This document shows positions 45,701 to 57,113 of a stretch of DNA of 64,000 nucleotides, one piece after another (position 1 is the stretch's first letter; every line of letters begins with the position of its first letter). Made by a program: the position numbers and the translations under genes. Origin of the DNA: Colocasia esculenta (lineage: Eukaryota; Streptophyta; Magnoliopsida; Alismatales; Araceae); NCBI GenBank assembly GCA_014218235.1, contig CM024760.1, forward strand, positions 68,822,961 to 68,886,960, read 5' to 3'. The notes under the pieces are model-generated. The model was not told the origin of the DNA. It worked only from the letters and a program-made list of their open reading frames with translations, and searched no databases.

Positions 45701-45708
45701 TTTGACAG

Positions 45709-46044
45709 GGAAAAGCTATGGTTTACTTAAAGAGTTTCAAAAAGTCACTTGTCAATGTGGCTCTTGCTACTATTGAAAGTAAAGATCCATTAAAGAAAGT
45801 TGGAGGTTGTGATTTAGGATATGAGTATTGAGAAGTGGCTATAAATGTTGCTCTTGTTCACAATGAACCTCTCCCAAGGCCTCATGCACAATTCAAGACA
45901 ATTGGAGATGCAATTGGGGCTACCATTGCTTGGCCTTTCACTCTTGTATGTTTATTCAACATTTCCTTTATCATTATTAATATGTTGTCAATTCTATACT
46001 AAATAATGTATTTTTTCTCACAGGTCACTAGAGCAGAAGAATGA
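45709..46044 (+). pseudogene. CACTA C-terminal domain (DUF8039-like), two exons
   Basis: A pyrimidine-rich tract and CAG end an intron at 45708. The exon reads GKAMVYLKSFKK, then VALATIESKDP, one in-frame TGA near 45830, then PLPRPHAQFKTIGDAIGATIAWPFTL. Intron 45946-46023 has GTATGT and CTCACAG borders and joins in phase to VTRAEE and a stop at 46044. The AIG-x3-AWP pattern is typical of the domain found at the end of plant CACTA-linked proteins (DUF8039, from memory). Confidence 0.6.
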
Positions 46045-46419
46045 TCTACATGAAGACAACTTGGAATGAAATTGATTTTTTGTCTCTTTTTTCTTTTCTC
46101 TTGTTGACATTTAATGGTCACCTAGAACCAGTTGTATATATTTTGGATGTTGATTGAACAATGTTTGAAACACATATTTTACTCTTTTGTATTTGTCATT
46201 TCTAAAAATATGTGATGTCTTGTGAGAATGGATATGTATGATGTGATATTTTATGTGTACAATTTTTGGAAATGAATCATTTATGATGGCGAGATTGAGA
46301 ATAGATATGTATGACGTGATATTTCAGCTATACAATGTTTGGAAATGAATCATTTGTGATGGAGAGATTGAATGTGAATAGAAGAATGTACATTTATTGA
46401 TGACACAATTGCAAAACAA

Positions 46420-47022
46420 TGGTGCTTTATAATCAACTATAGTGACAATTTTAATTGTAAACTTTTACACTTTTAACAGCAATTGTATATGTTCTTAAAA
46501 ATACTTATTAGCAGCCAATTACTTATTTTTAGTAGCCATTTATAATGCATATATCTAATCTTTAAAAGCAATAAAAAATGCTGCTAATGCATTTATTGAC
46601 AATTATGTTCTAATTTTTGAAAAATAAATAGCAGCCATTATGTTAGCTTCTACTGATATACATTAGCAACAATTATTTTTGCTACTACAAGTAAAAAGTA
46701 CTAGCCAATATATTGGCTACTAATAATAAACATATTTAGTAGCATTTTTAAATGTTTTTAATGCTATGCTATCGTAGCCATGTAAATTGCTGTTAAAAGC
46801 TTTTGTGACGCTTAGACGACAATTTTGAAGATTTATAACAACATTTCTATTAGTCACTAAAAACTACTTTTTGTAGTCATTATTGTGAATGGCTGCTATT
46901 CCCTTTCAGCGACAGGACTTATAATAGCAAAATTTTGAATGGCTGCTAAAGAGTTTTAGAAGCAATTCGTTTATCTATAGTAGCTTATAAAATCGCTACT
47001 AAAAGTCTAATTTGGTGTAGTG
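46420..47022 (+). mobile_element. CACTA right subterminal region and terminus
   Basis: The element ends TTTGGTGTAGTG (47011-47022), the inverted form of CACTACACCAAA. The preceding 600 bp carry many short repeated motifs such as TAGCAGCC, GAATGGCTGCTA and GCTACTA, the usual subterminal structure of CACTA transposons. The next bases, AATGATG, match CopiaB sequence at the corresponding place, so the element inserted into CopiaC with AAT as a likely 3-bp duplication. The left terminus is not in the expected place. Confidence 0.75.
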
Positions 47023-47921
47023 AATGATGTGTATTGTTGAGTAACTGGGGACATGGGCATCACAAATGTCTACCCTCACGTCAAAAAGCTTACTCATTAT
47101 CTCCGTATAATGATATGATGGTCACTCCCGCTGAGTAACTAGGGGTACAGGCACTTCACATGTCTATCCTCACGTCAAAAGGTGTTAGTGATCCTACTTA
47201 CCACTTTTCCCATTGCATTTTCCTCCAAATAAATCAAAATTGAAATAGTGTGAAGCCTCCAATGTTTGATTAATCTCGGGTTCCTAGATGTTTATGGTTA
47301 TCTACTCATGAAGACATCTTTTTCATAAACCATTTGACCATCACCCAGTGGAATTATGTTTTTCTACAATGGTTTTTATTCAAAGGGGTTATCTTATATT
47401 CATAAGTTTTGGTACGATGTCCTCTTAATGTTCCACCATAGACTCCTAGAGTATTATTTTTAAACCATTGATGATTTTGACTTGTCTTAATATTAGTGGG
47501 AATGACAGTTTAAAATGTGTACATACCTCTTTTACACATCATCTACATCTTAGATGCTCATTGCCATAAAAATTTCTGTCAAAAGTCCCATCTGGCACAG
47601 TTTCTATGTGCGCCTGTCGACAGATACCTCTACATTTGTCGACAGCCAGCGGCAGGCCCTGTTTTGGAAGCCTAACGGGCGTCTCTTTATGGTTGGATTT
47701 TGTGGGTCCCTGACCTTTGAAATACTTCCCACTCTTTAAAAGGGAACCCACGACCGTTTCTTCCCTTTCCACTTACAAAACTCCCTCCTCCTTCCTTCTC
47801 CACCAAACCCTTCTTCTCCAGGGCGCCAGACCCAGATTTTGCCCCTCCTGGTTCTTTTTTCCTCCTCGTGCTTTTCTTCTTCTTTTTGAGTTCTTCTCCA
47901 ATCCGAAATCCTCTCTTTCTC

Positions 47922-49149
47922 ATGGCTCCCAAGGGCAAGAAACTTGGTTCCCATCGTCGTCCCCTATCTCCCCAAGCCGGCGAGGGTTCCGGGGCTCCTG
48001 ACGAACGCCGAACCAAGCATCGTGATGATCGGCTGCCCGAGCTTGTCGTTCCCCGAGGTTTGAACTCACCATGGTTTCGGGAACCTTCAGCAAATTCGTT
48101 CAGCCCCGCTATGTTGATTTTCCTTCTTTAGGAGACATGTTCCCCAATCTCCTACCCCTCTTTGACACCCAGGCTGGACGATATTTCTCTATTCTCACCT
48201 GCACTACTCTCCTACTTCCTTTATAGAGTTTTTCAATAATCTTTGTTTGTCTGGGGATGGGGATCTCTGCACCTCTGTCAAAGGTACATCTTTCAAGCTT
48301 ACCCCCAATCTCATCAGCACTGCACTTCAAATTCCTAATTCTGGGGCTGATGTGCTTCTCAGCCACCCTTCTGCATCTGAATACTATCATCTCATCACCC
48401 TACAATCTTATGATGCAACTTAGAAAATTGCCAAACTGAATGCCAATTCCTTTCCCCCATTGAATTGAATGATCCATCACATCTTCACCACCCTGATTGC
48501 TCCAAAGCATGGCAGTCGGGAACTCATCACTAAGGTTCATAAATCTCTCTTTTTCTTCCTCCTCAAGTGCGAACAAATCAACTTGCACGCACTCATGCTT
48601 CACCTGATCCGTGAATGCTTCTACAACCCCAGGCGATCAATGCCATATGCTTGCCCGATCACTTCCCTTCTTCTCTTCATTGGGATACATATTCCTGATA
48701 GTGAGCTTGTAGTCCTCAAATCTCGCAGTGCCTTTGATCTCACTGCTTCCCATCGGATGGGCTATAAGCTGCTTGATGGGGTTGTCACAAGGGAACTGAA
48801 GGGTAAGGACCAGGCAGTTGATGAAGATGAAGCTAATGAAGATGATGCTGATGAAGATTCCCAGTCCGAGCCAATGGATGCTCAGGGAGATGAAGCTGAT
48901 GTTGCTGCTGATGACCAAGTGCCTGATGAGACATCTCTTCGAGATTTCATCTCTGCTCAAATGGCACAAATGCAGCTCCAGATAACCATTGGTTTCGAAC
49001 ATCTACATGCTCGATTGGCTCATGTTGATACCAGCTTGGACGCACTGGCTGACACCCAAGTCCAGCTTCAGATAAGGCTTACCAGGCTCTCCACAGAGCT
49101 TCATGGACTCCGTCAGGCCTCTGCACCACCTGGGCATGACGATGTCTAG
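47922..49149 (+). pseudogene. Extra sense ORF of CopiaC, frameshifted
   Basis: It begins MAPKGKKLGSHRRP with a basic N-terminus (47922) and ends PPGHDDV at 49149. Frame changes near 48060 and 48230 and two in-frame stops near 48425-48470 break the first half. The second half is an intact 226-codon frame from 48469. That part has MIHHIFTTLIAPKHGSREL and MPYACPITSLLLFIGI (PF20167-like), an acidic stretch (EDEANEDDADED), and a C-terminal region with heptad-like hydrophobic spacing that could form a coiled coil. It aligns with 27648-28856 of CopiaB over its whole length. Function unknown. Confidence 0.65.
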
Positions 49150-49440
49150 ATAGTCTAGGCGTCAGTTATCTAGTGTTTATTTTGCTTAGGACAGGGTCTT
49201 GTCACTGTTATCTTAGTTTGCTATCACAATCATGTTATTTCCTCCCTTGCACTTCTTTTATCATGTCATGAGTCACTTTTGTAACTGTGTGCAATGAATG
49301 CTCAATCAATGGAATTCACAGTTCTTTGCTTAAGTTTTACTCATGTGTACATGAATTGTCTTTTTAGATGTTGCCAAAAGGAGGAGAAACATCACTTATG
49401 GATAACTTGAAAATTTTGGCATCATCAAAAAGAGTGAGAA

Positions 49441-50697
49441 TGTTGGGTTTCATGTGTTATGTTTGTTTTTAATGATGCACAATCCAAATTGATGTTATGA
49501 GCATAATTGAAACATGATCAAGCAAAGGATAATTAAGAAAGAACATCTCACGTGATTGTCTAAATGTTCTTTATATGTTCTTTATATCTCACTAAGAATG
49601 CTCTTAAATGTAGGTGTGAGTGTAGACAAGACAATGTACTAAATTCCAGAGCAAACACTCAAGAAAGTCACATTCAACAAGTGCCTATCGACAGCTACAC
49701 ACAGGGAGATCAGACAGGTTTCAGGACAAGTGTACCTGTCGACAAATCCAAATCACCTGCCGACAGATACACACAGGAAATTGTTTCCCGCAAGGCCAGT
49801 CTTATGGATTTTGCATACCTGTCAGCACCTACCGACAGATGTGTAGTTTGCTGTCGACAGACGAAGAGAAGATCTCAGTTCCACGATTTGCATATGTTTC
49901 CTATATGGGTGTTTCCTTCTACCACGACTCTCCATAATTAAACACCCATATATAAGGAACGTTTTGAAGAGATTTCCATACAGAAAGCAGCCACCATATC
50001 AAACCCTAGCAAAATCTCAAGAGAAAAATCTCTCCCTACTGCTCTGCTTCAGCACTCCGTCCAGAACAAAGAACAATCTTCTGAACGAAGTTGAAGCCGG
50101 TTCGTCTGTGATTCAAGCTTCTCCATCAACTGATACTTGTCAAGACGAAGTTTGAAGCACATCTGGATGACCATCTTGAAGAGTTCCATCTTAGGATTTG
50201 ATTCTACAACTCTGAACTCTTCTCTGTCTCTGTTTTTCATACTCGGTGTGTGTGTTGGTGGGTCAAGTGTCTCTTGTGCTTGATTCACGTGGGTCATGTT
50301 GTTCTGATCATGTGTTAACATCAGACAACGTGAGTGTGCGTGTTGTAGTGGTTTGAACTCGCTCATAAGCAGTCCTTCTGCGTGTGTATGTGGACGGTGG
50401 ACGTAGGATACACAAGTTGTGTACTCCGAACCACCTTAAATCTTCATGTCCTGTGGTTTGCACGTTTTCACGATAGATGGTTGGTAGGCATGCTGATTCT
50501 ACACACGTTAGATAGGCTGTTCATGTTCTGCTCACAACAAGCACACTAATTGCAAGTCGAACTAATCCTGAATTTGGTTTAGATTTCAACAAGTCTGTGT
50601 TTCCATTAAAAAGAAGGCAATAGTGGTTCTAGTTTATAGTAATCTATTCACCCCCCCCTTCTAGATTACCATATTTTATAATTCCGCATATCTTTCA
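49441..50697 (+). repeat. CopiaC 3' LTR
   Basis: It starts TGTTGGGTTTC directly after a purine-rich AAAAAGAGTGAGAA, and ends CATATCTTTCA, 1257 bp. It is the plus-strand version of the CopiaB LTR. TGTCGACA-type sites at 49686, 49737/49758 and 49830/49852 keep the 21-22 bp pair spacing although several are mutated. A TATATAAG box is at 49949-49956. Confidence 0.88.
49949..49956 (+). promoter_or_regulatory. TATA box of the CopiaC LTR
   Basis: TATATAAG, at the same place as in the CopiaB LTRs, about 90 bp downstream of the last TGTCGACA-type site. Confidence 0.6.
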
Positions 50698-50789
50698 TTA
50701 TGGTCATGTGCGCACGCCGCGCACTAGCCAATCTGATGTCCCTTCACACCTCACGTCAGTCAGAACCTGACAAGAGCCTTCCCCCCGCC

Positions 50790-51780
50790 AGGATCCCAAA
50801 GTGCAGACGGTCCTGCAAGCCCTGGATCAGCTCACCCCTCAACAACTCAAACTAATACAATCTTTAGTTGAGGGTGCGAATCCTCCCCTCTCTCATTCCC
50901 CCAGGCACCCGCCTTTGTATATTCCGGCGACTTCGCCACATACCCCTGTAAATTCTTCATCACCCTGACCCCCTGGCCATTTGCACTCCCGTGCTCCGGT
51001 CCGTACGGACCAACCCTTGGGAAGGCCCACTAATTCAAGGCTGCCCCCATGTACTCCCTCATATGCCCAGCAACAACCCACTCCACTCCAGAATGCTCTT
51101 CTCCATAAATTGAATAACCCGGAGAATCAAATAAATAAGCTTTCCAATCCCATAGGTGACCTCGTTGCTGCCATGCCGGCTCTCCCTCAAATTTACATAC
51201 ATCCTTCGGAGATGCCAACATACCGATTGTACAATGGCACAGGTAATCCCTACCTTCATATCAAGGAATTCCTTTATGAGTCTTCACGTTGGCAACGAGA
51301 TCTCATTACCTTGGCATTATTATTTAGAAAATCTCTTGACGACCCTGCGCTCGAATGGTTCTACTCCTTAGAGCCAAGTGAGGCAGGAGACTTCTGCCCC
51401 CTTCATAAAAATTCCTTCAGAGGTACAAAGACCGCGTTAGCCCTTATCTGTCTATCATGGATCTAGCATCTGAGAAGATGGGGGCTGACGAGGCCTTTGT
51501 ACAATTTGCTGACCGTTGGAGGTCAATGGTCACCAGAATGCAACATGTGCTCTCGGAGTCAGAGCAAGTTAAAATAATCATTTCCAACTCTACTCCAAGG
51601 TTCAGGCACATTCTGGCCATGAACTAGATCACCTCCATAGAGGAGCTCTACGAGCGGGGACGTTACATTCAAGCCCATTTAATGGACTCCCCAATCGCGG
51701 AGCTATTTGATCAAATTAAACAGAGAATGAATGGATCAGTGGACACCATCCACCATCCACCTCACCATCCTACAACATAC
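50790..51780 (+). pseudogene. gag: Gyp3 gag (Tat-like Ty3/gypsy)
   Basis: It reads LDQLTPQQLKLIQSLVEG, a Pro-rich stretch, and then a gag core with YRLYNGTGNPYLHIKEF, LDDPALEWFYSLEP and, after a one-base frame change near 51420, YKDRVSPYLSIMDL and MGADEAFVQFADRWRSM. The spacing and the RWR motif fit the gag of Tat/Ogre-type gypsy elements (inference). Stops occur near 50965, 51627 and 51800. Only gag and a protease-like piece are present before the LTR. Confidence 0.7.
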
Positions 51781-51819
51781 ACTCCATGTATACCTCTGTA
51801 AATATGCATTTACCATAAC

Positions 51820-52880
51820 ATGCCGCCACCCAAGCGTCCACTTATTCATCCTCCTCGGACCCAACAACCTCCAACTGGGCCCTACGATGCCCCTATTTTT
51901 CATGAAGAAGCTCATGCGCCCTACGTTGCACCTACTACGGCTCCCATGCCGATTCTCGTACCTCCACCACAACAACATCCACCTCCACCTCAGCCTGTTG
52001 CTCGAGTTGAAGTTGTCGATGCCCACCCCATCCAAGAAACCACCTGGTGTTATGACGATGAACCTTCCGAGGTCATGTTCATACGCCATTTACCTACCCC
52101 TCCCACATTACCGTCCATTATCATTAAACCTTCCACAATTAAGCCTCCACCCACCATTATACCAATCATTACACCTCCCACTACGTCAACACCCTTGGCA
52201 ACCAAAATTGAGAAAATCTTCCCCTTCATACCCATCGCACCTCCACAGGCCATACAACCTCCCATTACACCCACCATATCCGCCCCCATCCAACAGAGCG
52301 GGTGCAAACATTTAAGGAGCTGCAAGCGTCAGCAGAAGGAAGCCCCGGGACTGGGCATGCTTTTCAAAATCAAAGATTTTATTCCTCACATGCCGGTCAT
52401 TGTCAATATACTGGGCACATTCACCGAGCGGAAGTCCTCCCATCCAATTATGGCCGTCATGAGGCCTTCTAAATCTATGCCAATCAAACCTGTTGCCAAC
52501 TGGGTTCATTTCAAAATACTCATAGGGAATCATACCCTCCAAGCTCTCATCACTCCTCACACCATTGTTCTAAACCTTCCAACTCTAGTGAAGGGGTGAA
52601 CTATGCAGATTGTGCTCACGCACTCGAATGCCAAATCATTGGCACAATCAATTACTCAAGGGGTCGTGCCCCTTCCACATCACACATCATACAATCTTTG
52701 GGCACAGTCCTCTTATTGTTACTTCCAACTGTAGACACGTGAATTTGGCTCCACCGTGGGCAAATTTTGTATTGCACCATAATGCCACAAATGGCCTTCA
52801 CTTTGCCTTAAAAGAGTGTTTTCCCCATCATTTTGGATCATCCCCATTCTTCCCCGGTGCTTCCCCTTCATTTCCGGAAC
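51820..52880 (+). pseudogene. Gyp3 proline-rich linker and protease-like remnant
   Basis: A 260-codon frame (51820-52599) begins with Pro-rich sequence (about 60 Pro/His-rich residues, then repeated TPP and PPI blocks). It ends with a segment laid out like a retropepsin (WVHFKILIGNHTLQALI), but the catalytic DTG or DSG is absent: TPHT stands there instead. A further segment (SITQGVVPLP) continues after a stop. No RT, RNase H or integrase follows. The protease reading is an inference from layout only. Confidence 0.45.
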
Positions 52881-53722
52881 CCCTCGGGTAATATAAGCAT
52901 CAAATTCTTGTCGCAACAGGTCCTCGGGGCGCGATCATGCTGTCGCGGCGGGTATGGAAACCGCATTATGAAAGGCGTCTGGGATGTTGGACGCAATTCA
53001 GGATACCATGGTGTATCGCGACGGCCTTCAGAGGTGCAACCTTATCGCGATCGGTGTGCAGGCCGCGACAATGTTTAACGCGTCGGCCCTGCACGACGTG
53101 ATACTGAAGTCTTATTTTATTTATGAAAATTGCCCTTTTTATGGACGTGTCCGCCATAGGTGACGCAATTCCAATCGCCTTTTCTGCAGAATTTTCATAA
53201 ATAAAATAGGAAGTCTTATAGCGGCCTGTATGTCGGCCGTGACTAAGTTTGTAGTCGTGTCCAACTGGCCGGACGCGATTCAGACCCCAGAAAGTCGTCG
53301 CGCTCAGATCCGCAATCATGAGAAAATCCTGTAATCGCGTCCTTGTCAGAAGACACGATTTAAAAGATTAAATCATAATTTCATGTCAGCAGACAACGCA
53401 TTTATGAGCCGATTGTCTCAAAAATTACCCTAAGGTAATCACGTCGACCATGACCGCCGCGTTTCAAGTCGCGGCGGCCATCGCGGATGTGATCTTGCTA
53501 CTTATGGTGGCATCCTGACATGACGTGATTCAGAGACATGATGGCAATCATGCGCATGTCTCATCCAAGTTGACCTTCAGAAACATGGCTTGTCGCTCAG
53601 ACACAATTCAATCCTTGTCGCGGCGCCCAAGCCCGACGCGATTCAAGTCGTGGCCTGCCGCCTGGACGCGATTTAATTCATAATCGCAGCTTCCTGTCTG
53701 GACGTGATTCAAAGATTTATCT

Positions 53723-53730
53723 CTATAAAT
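53723..53730 (+). promoter_or_regulatory. TATA box of Gyp3 LTR
   Basis: CTATAAAT, followed by a conserved GACCCCN-AGGGT block. The second LTR has CTATAAATAG at 61491-61500 at the same relative place. Confidence 0.65.
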
Positions 53731-53951
53731 TGACCCCCTAGGGTCATTTGTAGAAGGGGGTTCCAAGAAGCGGTGAAGCCCTACCAGACCCCACCTCTCC
53801 TTTTATTTGCATTTCCTCTCCTCCGGGCCCAACGTGGCTCTTTACATTTTCACCTCCTCCGGGCCCCACGTTGCCCTCCTTTAGTCTTTTTTTACACACA
53901 TGCATGCATACACACACATACCTAATTTAGGGGTTTAAAAACCACCATCCG

Positions 53952-54052
53952 GTGAGTCTTCCCCATTTTATTCATTTCGTTTATTCGTTCGGAATTTGGT
54001 ACTACACGCCTTATTTGGCTAATCCCCTTATTTTCTTTATTTATTTTTTCAG
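53952..54052 (+). other. Possible 101-nt intron in the Gyp3 LTR leader
   Basis: GTGAGT at 53952 and a T-rich tract ending CAG at 54052. The second LTR has GTAAGT at 61893 and CAG at 61993, also 101 nt. An ATG lies 18 bp after the acceptor here (54071), and a further donor-like GTACGC follows AAG at 54152. Confidence 0.45.
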
Positions 54053-55574
54053 GGTAATCAAACTAGGAAAATGCCCTCTACCGCGGCCGGCCGTGTTTGT
54101 GGAGGAAGAGAGGACCCACGTCATCCCCCGTGCAATCTCCCCGCCAAGAAGGTACGCTGATGATCACTCTTCCATACCGCACCCTTCGCCGTGCATCCTC
54201 CATTCGGTGCCCACGTGCACCTGGCGATCACGATCCATCACCCCCTAATAACATCCCCCTTCGTGGACCGTTCTTCGTCCTCCCCTTGAAAAAGGGAATG
54301 GCGAGAAACGTCGTCTACAAATTGGCGATCACAGTGGGACGTCTTTTACGTTTTTCCATTTGATTACCCTTCTCCTTCGTGCCCCACGTGGCACTTTCTT
54401 TGGCACCCTCGCGTGCCCTTCTTTCTTTTACCATTTTTATACATATACAAAGCATGCGGTGTGTTTAGTTTTTTATTTTCCCCTATGTATTTCCTACTCA
54501 TTCCCTGCCTATTTTCGGTCCTCGGGTTGGCCTTGTAATCGCGTCCAACACGGAGGACACGTTTCAGTTTTGAGAACATGGCCGGCTAACCGGACATGTC
54601 TCGATTTTGTGTCGCGGAGGTCAGAGACGACGCGTCACTATTTTCTTGTCGCGGCGTCCGGAGCCGATGCGTTCATCGCCTTTCCCTTGTAGGCATATCC
54701 TCTTTTACAGCTTTTTTCCTGCATTCCATTTTCTTCTCGGGTTCCTGTTTGGAATCGCGTCCCACACAGAGGACGCGATTCAGTGCTTATTAATGTAGCT
54801 GGCAGTCCAGATGCGTTTCTGTTTCTTATCGCGGCGGCCAGAGCCGATGCGTTTCTTCCTGACAGTGACCGTCCACATGGACCTGTTCGCGGCTCTGACA
54901 ACCTTCCGAGTCTTTCATATCCACGTCCCGGTGATTGGACGCGATTCAGTTCTGACAGAAACGCGTTGTTCTGCGTTTCTTTGCTATAATTGTTGCATAC
55001 AGGGCATTCTTGCATCGGTCGGGGGACCTCCCTCCCTCATATACTAGGCTCCACACACTTCTCTTGGTAAGGGCAACCTCTCCTTTGGGCATTCTATCTC
55101 ATTGGACTAGGGAACCTTTTCCGAGAGCCCCGTAAGACTCCGTACCCCGTGGATTCCCTCACGGCGGACCGAGCTGGCGGTACCCTTTTGTTGACCCAGG
55201 ATGGATATCCTATTGCGTGGTGAGAGGTGAGCTTAGTTGTACCCCGAAGTATACATCTTCTACCCAACTAGGAACTCACCTGGAGTGGCACAATAATTTT
55301 CAATCCCTTAATTAATTGTGAAATTGTCACGCCCCGATATTTAGCAGCGGAATAAATACCGGGGGACGTGAACGATACAAACAAACGTATCACAGTTGAA
55401 TAGCGCAGAGTCACAATTGAATATAATAACACATTTGAGACTGTAATATGGTCACCAAAAGTATACTTTATTCCATTCCATTCAACTAGTTACAACCTTA
55501 CATAAGAAGAACTCACTGAAAAGAGTTCATTATTCAATAACAATGTTTCTCTAATACATCACTACTCAATTGTC

Positions 55575-55582
55575 TATTTATA
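55575..55582 (-). promoter_or_regulatory. TATA box candidate of Chromo2
   Basis: The minus strand reads TATAAATA, about 250 bp from the LTR 3' end, a suitable place for the U3/R border. Confidence 0.5.
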
Positions 55583-56704
55583 AACTGTCAACTATTCATA
55601 TGACGGGTGCTCATCACTCTTGCCCTGCCCCATCCGACTCCTCTGGTTCCTCATCACTACCTGAAAAGGGCAGGATGATAGGGGTGAGCGAACTAGCTCA
55701 GTAGGATTTACATCTCAATAACGTGCGAGCACTAGTATACATGATTAACATTTTAAGTAGGTAGATATGCATATGAATATGATGACATTGCATGCTTTTC
55801 TAACAAGTTGAATAGCAAAGTAGAACGGATATCATATCAGATCAAATGTCGAGTTTCATATACAATGGACAGATATTTCAAGAATAAAATCATGTCAGAA
55901 GAGATTGGCCATATTCAAACAGATCTCATGTGTTCACATGAACAGACGTATCATATCATGTCAAGTCAAACTTATCATGTCAAACAGGAGGCACATTTCA
56001 CAATCATGCATGTCAGTTGTGCTATGACAAGCACCAAGAGTCCATACTCCCGCGGTTAACAAGTACGTTGGGGCGCTCCTCCCCAGGACCGGACAGGGCC
56101 CCTATTGCACAGGCATTGGATCAAAATTGGACCGGAGTCCCACGTTGTGCCGAACAAACAGATTCATATTATGGCCACAGAGTTTCAATAACAAGATCGT
56201 AGTAAAAGAACATGATCATTCATAGAGTCAAGGAATGACAAACAGCTCAAAAGAACAAGGCAAGATAACGACGTATCTTATGTTTCATAATTCATTAATG
56301 ACTTGACAAGAGGATGTTTCTAAAGACAGATCGTATGTAGACATATGCTTTCCTAACATGTATGCATATGACAAGTAATTAACTTAACATCGGAAAACAT
56401 GTAACCATGAAACTCATATGCAAATCATAACATTAACACCACTAACATGTCCATACTAACATGTATTCATCCCCACATTTATATCATATTCTTATTTTTA
56501 TCAATTGACAATAAGCAAGATCACAAGATAATCCATTGGACATAAGATCAATCACAATTACACATTAGAATCATATTCATATCATTACTATTTTTCAATG
56601 GATTGATTTATTTTAGGTCCATGCATACTATATAACATCATGCACAAGCTAATAGACATCATGAGATGATTAGACGTAAATTATGCAAATTTCTTGTAAG
56701 TTAG

Positions 56705-57113
56705 TGTCGACACTAGATCAAGTGGTGTCGACAACATGCTCCAAACACAAGACAAAATCATGCAAAACTGGTCAGGTAGTGTTGACACTAGTTAAGGTAG
56801 TGTTGACACTAGTTCAGGTAGTGTTGACACAGTGCTTCAAATAAAAGGCAAAAATGTCAAGTAGTGTCGACACGAGATCAAGTAGTGTTGACACTAGAGA
56901 CAGCTTCCAGAAAACCTTCTGGCCAATATGGGACAGTGTGTCGACACTAGCACAGGTAGTGTCGACATTAGATCAGCTCCCAGACACTTTCTGGGTCAAA
57001 CTGGGCAGTGTGTCGACACTAGATGAAGTAGTGTCGACACTAGAGGGTTTCCCAGAACACCATCTGGGCTGTTTTGGGACAGTGTGTCGACACTACCTCA
57101 AGTAGTGTCGACA
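56705..57113. repeat. Paired TGTCGACA palindrome array in the Chromo2 LTR
   Basis: Thirteen TGTCGACA or TGTTGACA sites start at 56705, 56726, 56780, 56801, 56822, 56865, 56886, 56939, 56960, 57011, 57032, 57085 and 57106. Within each pair the spacing is exactly 21 bp. Pairs recur every 72-85 bp as an imperfect tandem repeat with CCAGA and CTGGG spacer blocks. Confidence 0.88.

Larger units (their letters stand above)
47023..50697 (+). mobile_element. CopiaC: 3' half of a CopiaB-family element
   Basis: Plus-strand copy of the 3' part of the CopiaB family: the spacer (47023-47921), the extra ORF (47922-49149), the region before the LTR, and a complete LTR (49441-50697). Gag and pol are missing, lost at or beyond the CACTA insertion. 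The spacer carries a TGTCGACA pair (47615/47637). It is more diverged from CopiaB than the two CopiaB LTRs are from each other. Confidence 0.85.
52881..55324 (+). repeat. Gyp3 3' LTR
   Basis: The central part (about 53240-54270) matches 61071-62290, showing a repeated LTR family. The first kilobase is dense in CpG words of TCGCGGC and GACGCGATT type. A TATA box lies at 53723-53730, a G-box-bearing tandem repeat near 53770-53875 and a possible intron at 53952-54052. The exact 5' end was not determined. The 3' side is cut by the Chromo2 LTR at 55325. No protein gene of known family lies here. Confidence 0.65.

Noticed and set aside
54360..55047. Dense overlapping ORFs on both strands in the Gyp3 LTR
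   Set aside because: They sit in CpG-rich repeated words of an LTR and have no family motif. Apparent peptide repeats come from the DNA words.
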